Shown: positions 8,561-16,400 of the stretch, in pieces
How positions within the stretch are numbered: the first letter of the stretch is position 1
Layout of the letters: every line of letters starts with the position of its first letter
Assembly: GCF_001644565.1 (NCBI RefSeq)
Contig: NZ_CP011387.1
Span: 361,001 to 425,000 of the forward strand
DNA length: 64,000 nucleotides
DNA from: Deinococcus puniceus
GTDB lineage: Bacteria > Deinococcota > Deinococci > Deinococcales > Deinococcaceae
Direction: 5' to 3'
Program-made: the position numbers and the translations under genes
Notes under the pieces: generated by a model
The model's database searches: none
What the model was told of the DNA's origin: nothing
What the model saw: only the letters and a program-made list of their open reading frames with translations

Positions 8561-9775
8561 CTAGCCGTCACTCGGTTCTGTGGGGCCAGCAACCAGCCAC
8601 TCGCGCACGCTTCCGGCCAGATACAGGCTGCCAGCCACCAACAACGTGCCGCCCGCCGGGGTGAGGGCCAAGGCGCGGGCCAACGCCTGAGCAGAGTCGG
8701 TTATGCCTTCGCCGCCGTACTGCTCGGCCAATTCCCCCGGCGACGTGGCAAGGTCACCGGGGGCCGTAAAGACGCGCAGCGGAGTCACCGCCAGCAGCGG
8801 CGCAAGCGTGGCGGCGGTGTCTTTGCGGGCCAGATTGCCGAACAGCAGCACGTCGGCCTGAGGCACGGCGGCGGCGAGGGCCTGCGTGGCATGCGGGTTG
8901 TGTGCGCCGTCTATCAGCACCGTTTTGCCGTTCAGCACGAACTCCTCCAAGCGGGCCGGATGAGGGGCGGCAAGGGCGGCTTCTGCCCCGGCTTCATACC
9001 CCAGCAGGCGGAGCGTCGCCAAAGCGAGGGCCGCGTTGCTGTGTTGGTGTGCGCCCAACAGGGCTGGAGCGTGTGGCAAGGCAAACAGGGCCGGATGCGT
9101 GGCGGGCGTATACAGCGGCGCATCTTGTTCGTGACACACGGCGCGGATGACTTCTAAGGCTTCTCCGGTGGCGGTGGTCAGCAGCGGTACGCCGGGGCGG
9201 GCGGCCAGCGCCTTGTCGCGGGCAATTTGGGCCACCGTTGCCCCCAGCACCCCCACATGATCGAGCGCCACATTGGTCAGCGCCACCGCCGCCACGTTCT
9301 GGAGCGCCTGCGTCGCGTCACTCACGCCGCCCACGCCCGCTTCCATCACGGCCACGCGCACTCCCGATTGGGCAAAGACGGTGCAGGCCAGCAGCAGCGA
9401 CAGATCAAAAAACGCACCGTTCCAGCCTTCTTGCCGCGCTTGCCGGATGAAGGTTGCCACCCGCGCCGGGGCCACTTCTCGCCCGTTCACGCGGATTCGT
9501 TCTTCAAAGTGGATCAGATGTGGGCTGGTAAAGCGCCCGGTTTGGACTCCTGCCGAGATCAGTCCGGCTTCCAGCATGGCGCAGGTGCTGCCCTTGCCGT
9601 TGGTGCCCACCACGCGAATAGAGGCAAACGCGGCGTCGGGCGAGCTTTGGGCGTCCAGCAACGCCCGCGCCACCTCTGGCCCCCGCGTGCGCCCATTGCG
9701 GGTGCGGGCATAGAACCAGTCGTAGTCGGGCTGGTCTGACTGGGCATGGGCAGAGGCGGGTACGGCGTCCATCAC
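8561..9775 (-). CDS. folC: bifunctional folylpolyglutamate/dihydrofolate synthase
   Basis: A 404-residue Mur-ligase-type enzyme that adds glutamate to (dihydro)folates in the cytoplasm. The P-loop GTNGKGST starts at residue 57, followed by TSPHLIHFEERIRVNG, the folate-loop region, and DHVGVLG; the C-terminal domain has DGAHNPHA. A GTG at 9775 lies 7 nt from a TACAGT -10 box (9783-9788); the ATG at 9772 is an equally possible start. Divergent from purE with only about 35 bp between, so both promoters overlap. Confidence 0.93.
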   Translation of the reverse strand: MMDAVPASAHAQSDQPDYDWFYARTRNGRTRGPEVARALLDAQSSPDAAFASIRVVGTNGKGSTCAMLEAGLISAGVQTGRFTSPHLIHFEERIRVNGREVAPARVATFIRQARQEGWNGAFFDLSLLLACTVFAQSGVRVAVMEAGVGGVSDATQALQNVAAVALTNVALDHVGVLGATVAQIARDKALAARPGVPLLTTATGEALEVIRAVCHEQDAPLYTPATHPALFALPHAPALLGAHQHSNAALALATLRLLGYEAGAEAALAAPHPARLEEFVLNGKTVLIDGAHNPHATQALAAAVPQADVLLFGNLARKDTAATLAPLLAVTPLRVFTAPGDLATSPGELAEQYGGEGITDSAQALARALALTPAGGTLLVAGSLYLAGSVREWLVAGPTEPSDG

Positions 9776-9794
9776 GCCCCCGACTGTAGCGGGT

Positions 9795-9800
9795 TAGGAT
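9795..9800 (+). promoter_or_regulatory. -10 box of purE
   Basis: TAGGAT, 10 nt before the ATG at 9811. It overlaps the alternative ATG at 9799, which argues for the downstream start and a leaderless or nearly leaderless mRNA. Confidence 0.45.
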
Positions 9801-9810
9801 GCCCCCTGAT

Positions 9811-10371
9811 ATGGACACGGCAACCGGGACAGAGGGCACAGAGCAACGGGAAGGGGCGCAGACCGGGCCACAGGTGGGCGTGGTCATGGGCAGCCGCAGC
9901 GACTTCGAGACCATGCAGGGCGCACTGGACACGCTGGCGGCGTTGGGCGTGGGCTACGAGGTGCGTGTGCTGAGTGCCCACCGCACCCCCGGATTGCTGC
10001 CCACCTACGCGGCGCGGGCCGAGCGCCTGAACCTGACCTGCATCATCGCGGGGGCGGGCGGCGCGGCACACCTGCCCGGCATGTTGGCGGCGTTTACGCG
10101 GGTGCCGGTGCTGGGCGTGCCCGTACAGTCGCGTGCTCTCAGTGGCCAGGACAGCCTGCTGAGCATCGTGCAGATGCCCGCCGGAATTCCTGTGGCGACT
10201 TTTGCGATTGGCGTGGCGGGAGCCAAAAACGCCGCCCTGTTCGCCGCCGCGATGTTGGCCGGAACCGATTCGGGCGTGCGGGATCGCCTGCAAGCCTACC
10301 GGGACGCCCAAACGCGGGCGGTGCTGGATGACCCTTGGTTTGAAGGCCACCCACAGGCGGGGGAAGCGTGA
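9811..10371 (+). CDS. purE: N5-carboxyaminoimidazole ribonucleotide mutase
   Basis: A 186-residue PurE of class I, moving the carboxyl group of N5-CAIR to give CAIR in purine synthesis. MGSRSD (26-31), VLSAHRTP with its conserved His, and [11 protein letters not shown] are all present, then GVPV and [10 protein letters not shown]. The ATG at 9811 is favoured from the -10 position; 9799 would add four residues. Partner of purK, which follows after a 76-bp gap filled by a small repeat element. PurK in the same operon is consistent with the two-step CO2 route. Confidence 0.95.
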   Translation: MDTATGTEGTEQREGAQTGPQVGVVMGSRSDFETMQGALDTLAALGVGYEVRVLSAHRTPGLLPTYAARAERLNLTCIIAGAGGAAHLPGMLAAFTRVPVLGVPVQSRALSGQDSLLSIVQMPAGIPVATFAIGVAGAKNAALFAAAMLAGTDSGVRDRLQAYRDAQTRAVLDDPWFEGHPQAGEA

Positions 10372-10376
10372 AAAAA

Positions 10377-10449
10377 ACTCCGATGGAACGGTTGACTTAT
10401 CAATCTCGAAATCCGAACAGAGTGAGTGGGAATTGGACGGAATCCGTAT
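10377..10449. repeat. small MITE-like repeat between purE and purK
   Basis: About 73 bp, beginning near ACTCCGAT and ending GGACGGAATCCGTAT. Its internal block GAACAGAGTGAGTGGGAA and its right end match the repeat at 18924-19052. The terminal ATACGGATTCCG (reverse complement of the right end) equals the first bases of the IS630-type element at 20453. The last two bases are the AT of the purK start codon. The left boundary is uncertain. Confidence 0.55.
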
Positions 10450-11584
10450 GAGAGAGGGCCTGACTCTGGGCATCCTCGGCGGCGGCCAACTGGCCCAAAT
10501 GCTGGCCCTCGCCGCCCTACCGCTGGGCGTGCGCGTGGTGGTGCTGGAACCCGACCCGAACGCCCCCGCCCGCCTGTGCGCCGAACATCTGCACGCCGCC
10601 TATACCGACGCCGAAGGTCTGGCACGGTTGGCCGAATGCAGCGCCGTGACACTGGAATTTGAAAACGTACCCACGCAGGCACTAGAAGCCCTTGCCGGAC
10701 GGGTTCCGGTGCGTCCGGGCACGGCGTTGCTGGAGCGCACCAAGCACCGCGCCCGCGAAAAAGAGGCGTTGCGGGCGGCAGGAGTACACGCCGCCCCGTT
10801 CGTCGTCATCGAATCCGACGCCGACTTGCAGGGCGCGTTGGCGACAGTGGGCGGGCGCGGCATCCTCAAAACGTCGGAATTGGGCTACGACGGCAAAGGT
10901 CAAGCGCGGGTGAACAGTGACGCGGAATTGAGCGAGGCGTGGGCGGGGATGGGCGGCGCGGCCTGCGTGCTGGAAGGCCTCGTTCCCTTTGTGCGGGAAG
11001 TCAGCCTCAGCGTAGCCCGCACTGCTGCCGGAGCCGTCGCGTTCGGCCCCCTGATCGAAAATGTCCACCGAGAAGGCATCCTCCGCACCAGCGTTTTTCC
11101 GGCCACCGATGCTGAAACGCTAGAACCCCGAGCCCGCGAGTTGGCCCGCGCCTGCGCCGAAAGCTGGGCGCTAGAAGGCCTGATGACGCTGGAATTCTTC
11201 GTGCTGGATGGGGGCCAAGTTGGGTCAACACAGCTGTTGGTCAATGAAGTCGCCCCCCGTGTCCATAACAGCGGCCACCTCACCCAAGACGGCGGCGGCC
11301 TCAGCCAATTCGAGGCGCAGGTGCGGGCCGTGCTGGGCCTGCCCCTTGCCGACTGGCGGCCCCTGCACCCCACAGCAATGGTGAATATCGTGGGGACGGA
11401 CTATGTGGAGGGCCAACCGCTGCACCCCGACTGGGACGGCATAGACGCCTTGCCGGGTACGCATCTGCATCTGTACCACAAGACGTGGCGGGCGAGGCGC
11501 AAGCTGGGGCATGTGAACTTGGTGGCGGCGGATGCGGAGGCGTTGGCAGCGCGGTTGGCGGAGTTGGAGCGGTTGATTCCTTAA
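10448..11584 (+). CDS. purK: 5-(carboxyamino)imidazole ribonucleotide synthase
   Basis: A 378-residue ATP-grasp enzyme converting AIR, bicarbonate and ATP to N5-CAIR for PurE. It shows the N-terminal GILGGGQLAQML, VLEPDPNAPA, the ATP-grasp block GILKTSELGYDGKGQ, and EVAPRVHNSGH near the substrate site. The ATG at 10448 begins the conserved N-terminus. That codon is formed at the edge of a repeat (CGTATG), and no good Shine-Dalgarno is seen, so the repeat may have replaced the native leader. Same operon as purE. Confidence 0.94.
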   Translation: MREGLTLGILGGGQLAQMLALAALPLGVRVVVLEPDPNAPARLCAEHLHAAYTDAEGLARLAECSAVTLEFENVPTQALEALAGRVPVRPGTALLERTKHRAREKEALRAAGVHAAPFVVIESDADLQGALATVGGRGILKTSELGYDGKGQARVNSDAELSEAWAGMGGAACVLEGLVPFVREVSLSVARTAAGAVAFGPLIENVHREGILRTSVFPATDAETLEPRARELARACAESWALEGLMTLEFFVLDGGQVGSTQLLVNEVAPRVHNSGHLTQDGGGLSQFEAQVRAVLGLPLADWRPLHPTAMVNIVGTDYVEGQPLHPDWDGIDALPGTHLHLYHKTWRARRKLGHVNLVAADAEALAARLAELERLIP

Positions 11585-11669
11585 CATATTCTCCCCGCCC
11601 CCCGACAATTAAACGCCGTCCCAAGCGGGCCTCACGCCGCGTCAGCCTCTCAGCCTCAGCATCAGGGAT

Positions 11670-12833
11670 ATGACACGCTTGAGCTTCCTTCTTACTCTTG
11701 GCCTGTGTGGTGCGACTTCCGCGCAGGCCGCCACCGACGCTCCTTTTAAACTGATTTTGCGTGCCACAGAGCAAAAAATTCAGAAGGGCGAAGTGAAGAC
11801 CGCTGAAATCGTGAAGTCTTGGAAGCTGCCCGCCGCTGGTGTAGCGGCCAGCAAGAAAAACAGCAAGGTCAGCACTACCCTCAGCCCCGTGCTGGACAAG
11901 ATGTTTGACCAGATCAATGCCCGTGCCCCTCGTCCCGCCAGCTTTAGGAATGTGGGCGGCTCTTGGGTAGCGACGCAGCAGACTGGCTGGATTGCCGACA
12001 AGGACGCCACCAAGTCCAACTTGCTGAAGGCGATCATGGCGGGCAAAGACAGCGCCGAAGTGGTGTTTAAGGCCGTGGTGCCCGAACGCAGCGTAAAAGT
12101 GCTGGCGGGGCGCGGCGTGCTGTGGCATGTCGCGAGCGGCAACAGCAGCTATAAGGGAAGCCCCGATTTCCGCGTCAAGAACGTGTTGGTGGGAGCCAGC
12201 AAACTCGACAATTTCTTTATTGCGCCGGATCACGAGTTCAATTTCAATGAGGAAATCGGCCAGATCGACGCCAGCACCGGATTCGTGAAGGGCTTCGTCA
12301 TCAGCGGCGGCACCCTCACCAAAGAGGACGGCGGTGGCATCTGCCAAGTCAGCACCACTATTTTCCGGGCGCTCTATCAGGCGGGCTTGCCCATTACCGA
12401 GCGCCACGAACACAGCCACCGCGTCTCCTATTACGATCCTGTGGGTTACGAGGCCACCGTATACGCGCCCAGCAAAAACCTGCGAATGAAGAACGACACG
12501 GGCAAGCACCTGTTCATTCAGGCCGCGTGGGACACCAAGGCCCAAACCCTGCGCTTCGATGTGTTCGGGGCCAACACCGGGCGCACGGTGAGTGTCAGCA
12601 AGCCCGTGATCAGCAACTTCAAAGCGCCCGCCAATCCCAGCTACACGCCCGATCCCAGCGTGGCTATGGGAGGCCGCCGCGTACTGGATACGCCGATGCA
12701 GGGCATGACCAGCCTGATCACCCGCACCATCAAATCTCCCAGCGGCGCAGTGATGAGCAAGGACACCCTAAAAAGCGTGTACAACCCGTGGGGCGCGGTG
12801 TACGGCGTGAATCCTAAAGACGGCAGACTGTAA
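11670..12833 (+). CDS. exported VanW-family protein
   Basis: A 387-residue protein with a signal peptide (cleavage near AQA-AT, residue 21). The VanW-type core is in the second half: FIAPDHEFNFNEEIGQ, then GGGICQVSTTIFRA (about 222-235) and the ERHEHS-HRVSYY region. The family resembles a peptidoglycan-associated fold, but its biochemical role is unknown; the original member lies in vancomycin-resistance clusters and this copy carries no such context. A strong dyad follows the stop. The start is tied to the signal peptide; no clear ribosome site. Confidence 0.85.
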   Translation: MTRLSFLLTLGLCGATSAQAATDAPFKLILRATEQKIQKGEVKTAEIVKSWKLPAAGVAASKKNSKVSTTLSPVLDKMFDQINARAPRPASFRNVGGSWVATQQTGWIADKDATKSNLLKAIMAGKDSAEVVFKAVVPERSVKVLAGRGVLWHVASGNSSYKGSPDFRVKNVLVGASKLDNFFIAPDHEFNFNEEIGQIDASTGFVKGFVISGGTLTKEDGGGICQVSTTIFRALYQAGLPITERHEHSHRVSYYDPVGYEATVYAPSKNLRMKNDTGKHLFIQAAWDTKAQTLRFDVFGANTGRTVSVSKPVISNFKAPANPSYTPDPSVAMGGRRVLDTPMQGMTSLITRTIKSPSGAVMSKDTLKSVYNPWGAVYGVNPKDGRL

Positions 12834-12845
12834 GCAGAATCGAAC

Positions 12846-12898
12846 AGAGGGTGGATCGTGGATGAAAGCCTGTATGCCCTTTCCACGATCCACCCTCT
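12846..12898. terminator. 17-bp perfect dyad between convergent genes; GTGGATCG repeat copy
   Basis: AGAGGGTGGATCGTGGA at 12846-12862 pairs perfectly with 12882-12898 around a 19-nt loop. It lies between the VanW and aminotransferase genes, which converge, so it can act as a bidirectional terminator. A 17-bp core (GAGGGTGGATCGTGGAT) is repeated at 44557-44573, so this is also a dispersed repeat. Confidence 0.65.
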
Positions 12899-12910
12899 AC
12901 GTTCAGGAAC

Positions 12911-14158
12911 TCACTTCACAGTTTCTGAAATCGTCTCCGCCAGCGCCTTCACCCCGCGCTCTATCTGCTGGGGTGTGGCGTTGCTGTAGCTGAGGCGCAT
13001 GGTGTTGTGGCCGCCGCCCAGCGCAAAGAAGGACGCTCCGGGCACGAAGGCCACTTTGCGTTCTACAGCGCGGGCCAGCATGGGCAGGGTGTCTACGCCT
13101 TCCGGCAGCGTGACCCACAGGAACATGCCGCCCTGCGGAACCGTGTGGTGTACGCCCGCCGGAAACTGAGCCTTGATGTGCCGGATCATGTCCTGTGCGC
13201 GTTCGCCGTAAGCCTTCCGGATCAGTTCAATCTGGCGGGGCAGCACGGTGGGCAGCAGTTCGGTCACGATCATCTGGTTCAGCGTGGGCGTGTGAAGGTC
13301 TGCGCCCTGCTTGGCCTGCACCAGCTTTTCGATGAGGGGCTTGGCGGCCTGCACCCACGCGTCGCGCAGTCCCGGCACCAGCGTTTTGCTGAAGCTGCCG
13401 CTGTAGATGATGTGGCTGTGATCCGGATTGCCGCCCACCCGGTCAAGCGCGATCTGGTACAGGCTGGGCGCGGCTTCGCCCGAAAAGCGCAACTGGCCGT
13501 AGGGATCATCCTCGATGACCAACAGGCCGTGTTCGGCGGTCAGGTTCACCAATCGTTCCCGGCGCTCTTTGCTCAGCGTGCGCCCGGTGGGGTTCTGAAA
13601 GTTGGGAATGGCGTACAAGAGTTTGGCCCGCTTGCCGCCCGCCTTCAGCCCCTTCAGCAGCTCTTCCAGTGCGTCTACGTCTATGCCTTCCTCGTCGGTG
13701 GGCATCTCTAGGTACTGCGGGCCATACGGCTGGAAGGATTGCAGCGCTCCCAAGTACGTCGGGCTTTCCACCAGCACGATGTCACCCTCGGAGATCAGGA
13801 TTTTGCCCAGCAGATCCAGTCCCTGCTGGCTGCCCGTCATGATCTGCACATGCCCCGGCGTGATGCCTGCACGCTCGGCCAAAAACTGGCGCAGGGGCAG
13901 GTGGCCTTCGGTGGTGCTGTATTGCAGGGCTGCCGCGCCGTAACGGGTCATCACGGCGTCCATCGCGGCCCGCACGTCGTCCAGCGGAAACAGTTCGGGG
14001 GCAGGCAGGCCACCCGCAAAGCTGATCACATCGGGTTCCTGCGTAATTTTCAGAATCTCGCGGATCGCGCTGGCCGTCATCTTGCGGGCACGGTCACTCA
14101 GCAGGGCGGTGAAATCCAGTGGGGGTGCAACGTTCGGTGCAGGCACAGTCGCGGTCAT
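12911..14158 (-). CDS. PLP-dependent aminotransferase, class I/II (LysN/2-aminoadipate type)
   Basis: A 415-residue fold-type I aminotransferase. ISFAGGLPAPELFP near the N-terminus, YSTTEG, NFQNPTG, EDDPYG and the PLP-binding SFSKTL (Lys) are typical of LysN/multi-substrate aminotransferases, which in related bacteria act on 2-aminoadipate, leucine or aromatic keto acids. Odd: the usual conserved RVGW after the lysine is RDAW here. The ATG at 14158 is preceded by a TACGAT -10 box (14166-14171) at 7 nt, so probably leaderless. Confidence 0.88.
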   Translation of the reverse strand: MTATVPAPNVAPPLDFTALLSDRARKMTASAIREILKITQEPDVISFAGGLPAPELFPLDDVRAAMDAVMTRYGAAALQYSTTEGHLPLRQFLAERAGITPGHVQIMTGSQQGLDLLGKILISEGDIVLVESPTYLGALQSFQPYGPQYLEMPTDEEGIDVDALEELLKGLKAGGKRAKLLYAIPNFQNPTGRTLSKERRERLVNLTAEHGLLVIEDDPYGQLRFSGEAAPSLYQIALDRVGGNPDHSHIIYSGSFSKTLVPGLRDAWVQAAKPLIEKLVQAKQGADLHTPTLNQMIVTELLPTVLPRQIELIRKAYGERAQDMIRHIKAQFPAGVHHTVPQGGMFLWVTLPEGVDTLPMLARAVERKVAFVPGASFFALGGGHNTMRLSYSNATPQQIERGVKALAETISETVK

Positions 14159-14282
14159 GCCCCCTATCGTAACGCCCCGGCAGGCTGGCCGTCTGTGTGG
14201 AGTCCGGGCGCAGTGGCAGGCAGGGGCGCGGCTGTCTGAGCAGGGTGGACGCTGCAGCTTTTGCCCTATGCCGCCTTGAACG

Positions 14283-14306
14283 CAGTCCAAATCTACAAGT
14301 GGACTG
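14283..14306. promoter_or_regulatory. perfect 7-bp dyad in the aminotransferase-fba intergenic space
   Basis: CAGTCCA (14283-14289) and TGGACTG (14300-14306) separated by 10 bp. It lies in the 340-bp divergent gap (14159-14498), upstream of a possible TTGGGG-N18-TACAGT promoter (14329-14358) for fba. It could be an operator for either gene. The rest of the gap holds GTACAGT/GTGTACA-like motifs but no gene. Confidence 0.3.
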
Positions 14307-14498
14307 GTCAAGTCGCACACAGGCCAGCTTGGGGCGGTTACAGTGCTAGCCGTACAGTGTTGGTGAGTACATTCGGGGTTGGTGTGTACAGTTGGGCCGG
14401 GGTGTTCCTTCTGGCCGCCCAAACCAAGCCCATCCCCAGATGACGTTTCCGCTCAAGTTCATTCAGGCCCACCCCGGCCACCCTCAGGAGGCATCACC

Positions 14499-15416
14499 AT
14501 GCTCGTTACCGGTTCAGACATTCTCGTTCCCGCCCGCGCAGGCAAGTACGGCGTGGCATCCTTCAACACCAACAACATGGAAATCACGCAGGCGATCATT
14601 CATACCGCCGAAAAACTGCGCTCGCCCGTGATGGTGCAGATGAGCGAGGGGGCCATCAAGTACGGCGGCCAAGACCTCGCCAACATCGTGAGGGACTTGG
14701 CGACCCGCGCTTCCGTACCTGTCGCCCTGCACCTCGATCACGGTTCCTCCTACGAGTCGGCCCTCAACGCCATTCGCATGGGCTTTACGTCCATCATGAT
14801 CGACGCTTCTCACCATTCCTTCGAGGGCAACGTGCGCGAAACCCGCCGCGTCGTGGAAGCCGCGCACGCGATGGGCATCAGCGTGGAGTCGGAACTCGGG
14901 CGCTTGGGCGGCATCGAGGAACATATCGTGGTAGACGAAAAAGACGCCTTCCTGACCGATCCCGAAGAGGCCGTGCAGTTTATCGAGCAGACCGGCACCG
15001 ATTACCTCGCCATCGCCATCGGCACCAGCCACGGCGCATTTAAGGGCAAAGGCCGTCCCTACATCGATCACGCCCGCATCGAGAAGATTGCCTCCATGAC
15101 GGGAATCCCCTTGGTGGCACACGGCAGCAGCGGCGTGCCAGCCGATATTATCGCGCGGTTCCGGGCAGCGGGCGGCGAGATCGGTGAAGCGGCGGGCATT
15201 GCCGACGAAGACCTTCAGAAGGCCACCCAGCACGGCATCGCCAAAGTAAACGTGGATACCGATTTGCGCCTCGCCAGCACGGTGGGCATTCGCGAAGCCT
15301 TGGCCGCCAACGCCAAGGAATTCGATCCCCGCAAAATCTTCGGCCCCGCCCGCGAGGTCATGAGTCAGGTCATCGAACACAAAATGCGCGTGCTGGGCAG
15401 CGTCGGCAAGGCGTAA
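14499..15416 (+). CDS. fba: class II fructose-bisphosphate aldolase
   Basis: A 305-residue zinc-dependent aldolase splitting fructose-1,6-bisphosphate to DHAP and glyceraldehyde-3-phosphate. ASFNTNNMEITQAI, the zinc-binding HLDHGSSYES, IDASHHSFEGN, GTSHGAFKG and VAHGSSGVP are all characteristic. The ATG at 14499 follows a strong AGGAGG (14486-14491). Single gene, with a structured AT-poor stretch after the stop. Glycolysis/gluconeogenesis enzyme of the cytoplasm. Confidence 0.95.
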   Translation: MLVTGSDILVPARAGKYGVASFNTNNMEITQAIIHTAEKLRSPVMVQMSEGAIKYGGQDLANIVRDLATRASVPVALHLDHGSSYESALNAIRMGFTSIMIDASHHSFEGNVRETRRVVEAAHAMGISVESELGRLGGIEEHIVVDEKDAFLTDPEEAVQFIEQTGTDYLAIAIGTSHGAFKGKGRPYIDHARIEKIASMTGIPLVAHGSSGVPADIIARFRAAGGEIGEAAGIADEDLQKATQHGIAKVNVDTDLRLASTVGIREALAANAKEFDPRKIFGPAREVMSQVIEHKMRVLGSVGKA

Positions 15417-15555
15417 GCGCACCAGCAAGAGAACTGGGGTCGGCCTGTGGGTCTGGCCCCTGTTCCCCCCACCAAGACACCCCCAACGAGTCTGAGGGGT
15501 GCGTCAGGCGGTCACGGGAGAATTCTCACCCACGCGGCTTATTCTGCCGATTGGC

Positions 15556-16275
15556 ATGAAGGCCGCCCGCCCCCTCCTTCCTTTCCTCCTGACCAGTCTG
15601 GTGGCCGTGGTTGCCCACGCCGCTACCACACAGGGGTCGACGCCGCTGCCCACGGGTTGGCAGGCCAAACTCGCTACCCTTTTGCCGCAGGCCGGACAGA
15701 CGACCCAGATTCTGGAGCGCCGTTCGAGCCTGTCCTTGTTTGAACTCCAGCGCCGCGTGACCAACGTGGGCGGCAGCCCGGATGCCCTGCGAACCGTGAT
15801 CGTGACCGTGTCGCAGGGCAAAGCGCCTGTCTATGACGCCCGGCTGGGCATTACCCAAGCGGAGTTCAAGCGGTATCTGGTGTTCGAGCAGTCCCTCGCG
15901 CCCAGCGGCAAGACCCTGAAGTTGCCCGTTATCCGCGACAATGGCCGCCTGACCTTTGGAGATACAGCAGGCATGAACGGCGTGCTGAAGGGCGTGACCA
16001 TCGACCTGAAAACGGGCGAATTGCGTGTGCCGGAAGGCTTCAGTGCCCGGCCCAGTGCGGTTACGCCCAGTGCTAATCCAGAGCGGACGCTGGACGTGAA
16101 GCTGGGCTACCAGTGGCGCGTGCGGGCCAACGACCCCGTGACCCAGAACGGCATCAATGGTGAGTTGACCCTGCTGATGCTGAGCAGTGGGCAGATCATC
16201 CTGAGTTATAACCGCCTGAGCATGCTGCGTGGCCGGATCGACGAGGGCGAATTGATTCTGGGCTATACGCGCTGA
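15556..16275 (+). CDS. exported protein of unknown function
   Basis: A 239-residue protein with a signal peptide (MKAARPLLPFLLTSLVAVVA, cleavage near AHA-AT). The mature part has no cysteine and no motif I recognise; it is predicted mostly beta. The frame is open upstream to 15499, but the ATG at 15556 gives a clean signal peptide and lies 10 nt after a TATTCT -10 box (15540-15545). Sits between fba and the subtilase gene, same strand. Probably periplasmic or surface-bound. Confidence 0.75.
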   Translation: MKAARPLLPFLLTSLVAVVAHAATTQGSTPLPTGWQAKLATLLPQAGQTTQILERRSSLSLFELQRRVTNVGGSPDALRTVIVTVSQGKAPVYDARLGITQAEFKRYLVFEQSLAPSGKTLKLPVIRDNGRLTFGDTAGMNGVLKGVTIDLKTGELRVPEGFSARPSAVTPSANPERTLDVKLGYQWRVRANDPVTQNGINGELTLLMLSSGQIILSYNRLSMLRGRIDEGELILGYTR

Positions 16276-16400
16276 ATGGGGCGTGGGGTCGATGTGCTGA
16301 GTTCCCCACTCCTCTCTGCCTGATGAATCCCTGACCTCACCTCAAGGGTTCCTCATGACTGCTTCAGGGGGCGTCACGTCTGGGCCGCTAGGCTGCGAGT

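Noticed and set aside
14329..14498. Riboswitch upstream of fba
   Set aside because: GTACAGT/GTGTACA motifs recur but no conserved riboswitch core or terminator/antiterminator pair could be drawn.
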